DNA from: PVC group bacterium | GTDB lineage: Bacteria; Verrucomicrobiota; Kiritimatiellia; SS1-B-03-39; UBA6053 | Direction: 5' to 3' | Assembly: GCA_003565035.1 (NCBI GenBank) | Contig: PXDP01000331.1 | Location: 1 to 8,093, forward strand | Length of the DNA stretch: 8,093 nt | In this document: positions 7,064 through 8,093 of the stretch, one piece after another | Position numbering within the stretch: the stretch's first letter is position 1 | Layout of the letters: each line of letters starts with the position of its first letter | The notes under the pieces: generated by a model | The model's input: only the letters and a program-made list of their open reading frames with translations | Databases searched by the model: none | What the model was told of the DNA's origin: nothing | Position numbers and translations under genes: made by a program

Positions 7064-7894
7064 TTAAATGGAAAGTTGTGTGTCCCTATCAACCGGGGGG
7101 GGGGATGACAACAAAATCCTGTCCACGGCGGCAGCGGCAGCGGCGAAGCCGAAGGTTCCGGTGACAAAGGCGGCGGTGCCATAGCCGCTGGCACAGTCCA
7201 ACCGCAGGTTCACGCCTTCCTCCCGCACCGCGCACACGCTGCCGTCCTGTTGGGGAAACATCACCGGTTCGGGGGAAAAAACCGCAGGAATCTTCCACGT
7301 TTTGCGGGTATTGCGGGGAAATCCGTGTTTTTGACGGAGTTTTTTGCGCACCCGCTGCAGGAGCGGATCCTCAAAGGTCCGGGTGAGATCCACCACCTGC
7401 ACCCGCGAGGGATCCCGCCGCCCGCCGGCGCCGCCCACAGTGACCACCGGGATCTTCCGGCGCACACATTCCGCCAGCAGCAGACATTTATGCGGAATGC
7501 TGTCGATCGCGTCCACCACCACCTCCCAGGGGCGGTCCAGCAGGGAATCCGCTGTGGCTTCTCCAAAAAAGCAGAAAGCCTCCTCCACCCGGCAGGCCGG
7601 GGAAATCTCCGCAATCCGCGCGGCCATGGCACCGATTTTCGGCTGACCCACCGTGGCCGTGGTGGCATGCACCTGACGGTTCACATTGGTCACGCAGACC
7701 TCATCCATATCCGTCAGAGTGATGTGCCCCACCCCGCTGCGGGCCAGCGCCTCAGCCACCCAGCTCCCCACACCGCCGATCCCCACAATCAGCACCCGCG
7801 CCTCCGAAAGCCGCGCCAAACCGTCGCGACCATACAGCCGCGCCAGCGCATCAAACCGGGGATCATCCACAATGTTCAGGGTCTCGGAATCCAT
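7064..7894 (-). CDS. tcdA: tRNA threonylcarbamoyladenosine dehydratase TcdA (CsdL/YgdL)
   Basis: A 276-aa E1-like (ThiF/MoeB fold) enzyme. In E. coli the homologue uses ATP to dehydrate t6A37 into the cyclic hydantoin/oxazolone form (ct6A) in ANN-decoding tRNAs, drawing electrons or sulfur through CsdA/CsdE. Visible landmarks are the nucleotide-binding loop GIGGVGSW (38-45), DMDEV (62-66), NVNRQVHA (70-77) with the arginine typical of adenylating E1 enzymes, K86 in VGQPKIG, DAIDS (128-132), VTVGGAGG (151-158) and the family-specific DCASGYG (233-239). There is no CxxC zinc pair, which separates it from MoeB and ThiF. Length matches the E. coli protein (about 268 aa). The ATG at 7894 has a good ribosome site four bases upstream. 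The C-terminal end is unusual: codons for SSPPP contain ten consecutive C residues, and the last ten or so residues are poorly conserved-looking. It is probably co-transcribed with smc 13 nt downstream. No csdA or csdE is in the window. Confidence 0.95.
   Translation of the reverse strand: MDSETLNIVDDPRFDALARLYGRDGLARLSEARVLIVGIGGVGSWVAEALARSGVGHITLTDMDEVCVTNVNRQVHATTATVGQPKIGAMAARIAEISPACRVEEAFCFFGEATADSLLDRPWEVVVDAIDSIPHKCLLLAECVRRKIPVVTVGGAGGRRDPSRVQVVDLTRTFEDPLLQRVRKKLRQKHGFPRNTRKTWKIPAVFSPEPVMFPQQDGSVCAVREEGVNLRLDCASGYGTAAFVTGTFGFAAAAAAVDRILLSSPPPVDRDTQLSI
7095..7104 (-). repeat. C10 homopolymer tract inside tcdA
   Basis: Ten consecutive C residues on the coding strand lie about 30 nt before the tcdA stop codon. 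With ten Cs TcdA ends normally at 276 aa. With eleven, a stop (TGA) follows almost at once. With nine, tcdA continues in the smc frame with no stop before the smc ATG. Long homopolymers are mutation- and slippage-prone and are also a common site of sequencing error. Confidence 0.9.
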
Positions 7895-7898
7895 GGCA

Positions 7899-7906
7899 CT
7901 CCCCCT
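7899..7906 (-). promoter_or_regulatory. Shine-Dalgarno site for tcdA
   Basis: The coding strand reads AGGGGGAG, four bases before the ATG at 7894. It is the only convincing ribosome binding site in the window and decides the tcdA start. Confidence 0.75.
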
Positions 7907-7915
7907 GCCAGAATT

Positions 7916-7946
7916 TTAGAAAAATGTCCAACGCGGATTTTTCTAA
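7916..7946. promoter_or_regulatory. perfect 10-bp inverted repeat in the tcdA leader
   Basis: TTAGAAAAAT (7916-7925) and ATTTTTCTAA (7937-7946) are exact reverse complements separated by 11 nt. In RNA the structure can extend inward: TCC pairs with GGA after a 2-nt bulge, leaving loop AACGC. It lies directly upstream of the tcdA ribosome site, on the 5' side of the presumed tcdA-smc operon. It could be an operator for a dimeric repressor, or an attenuator/terminator hairpin, since on either strand the stem ends in a short T-rich arm. I cannot tell which. Confidence 0.6.
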
Positions 7947-7991
7947 GGAATGCACGTTCATATCCACGCCACCGCCCCGCTTGCCCTGCCC

Positions 7992-8020
7992 TTTATACAT
8001 AAATCCTACTGGGCAATACT
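7992..8020 (-). promoter_or_regulatory. weak candidate promoter for tcdA-smc
   Basis: The coding strand has TATAAA (7997-7992) with AGTATT (8020-8015) 17 bp upstream. The -10 is acceptable and the -35 poor. Start of transcription would be near 7985, giving a leader of about 90 nt that includes the inverted repeat at 7916-7946. The proposed -35 sits in the loop of another inverted repeat (8000-8036), so regulation by a bound protein is conceivable. Confidence 0.25.
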
Positions 8021-8036
8021 CGTACATTAGGATTTA
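8000..8036. repeat. perfect 9-bp inverted repeat at the right edge
   Basis: TAAATCCTA (8000-8008) and TAGGATTTA (8028-8036) are exact reverse complements around a 19-nt spacer. A looser outer pair surrounds them: 7968-7979 matches the reverse complement of 8043-8054 at 10 of 12 positions. No T tract follows on either strand, which argues against an ordinary terminator. Nothing codes for protein from here to the window end that I can support. Confidence 0.55.
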
Positions 8037-8093
8037 GTTCTTGTGGCGGTAGCGCAAAGGTCATTTAACCACCAGCCTCACGCTCCATAACAC

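Noticed and set aside
4051..7164. 1037-codon open frame antisense to smc on the plus strand
   Set aside because: It mirrors the smc coding sequence and is open because a GC-rich coiled-coil gene avoids the codons that read as stops on the opposite strand. Its product is low-complexity, matches no family I know and has no ribosome site.
7051..7194. N-terminal extension of SMC by 48 residues
   Set aside because: The extension overlaps tcdA, is proline-rich and precedes the canonical SMC N-terminus MYLKKVEF. It is relevant only as the read-through path after the C10 tract.
8061..8093. Possible C-terminal end of another minus-strand gene
   Set aside because: Short frames end in stops near 8061-8067 on the minus strand, but about ten codons are too few to recognise anything or to show coding.
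8060..8093. Integron attC-like site
   Set aside because: ATTTAAC fits the loose RYYYAAC pattern, but I found no matching GTTRRRY partner, and no integrase or cassette gene is present.

Overview
The window is GC-rich chromosomal DNA holding three protein genes and one tRNA gene. All three proteins are chromosomally encoded types with no mobile-element signature. The organism is probably a Gram-negative bacterium of the PVC superphylum (Verrucomicrobiota/Kiritimatiellota-like). I infer this from the intergenic repeat phrases (heptameric TTCTCCC and RTTGGAT runs, ATCCGTG/CACGGAT runs) and from the scarcity of strong Shine-Dalgarno sites. It is recall-based and not proven by any marker here.

Layout. 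Positions 1-572 contain no credible gene but are packed with short repeats: two adjacent 7-bp tandem arrays, a 46-bp direct repeat 120 bp apart, a 10-bp-phased ATCCGTG triplet and a hairpin-bearing interspersed repeat. A complete tRNA-Leu(UAA) with encoded CCA follows (573-658). Then comes an 860-aa UPF0182 (COG1615) membrane protein on the plus strand (724-3306). A 156-bp convergent gap holds a second, inverted copy of the interspersed repeat, which may also serve as a terminator. On the minus strand, reading from right to left, tcdA (7894-7064) and smc (7050-3463) are 13 nt apart and very probably form one operon. The right edge (7895-8093) is the tcdA leader and upstream region; it carries two perfect inverted repeats and no recognisable gene.

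How the genes relate. TcdA finishes the cyclic form of the t6A modification at position 37 of ANN-decoding tRNAs. SMC is the ATPase core of the chromosome-organising complex. UPF0182 is a conserved membrane protein of unknown function. There is no obvious shared pathway and I see no new defence or mobile system. The most unusual feature is a run of ten C residues near the 3' end of tcdA. Losing one C, or a +1 slip there, would put tcdA in frame with smc and read through without a stop into a TcdA-SMC fusion. The second most unusual is an SMC hinge that appears to lack the usual glycine pairs.
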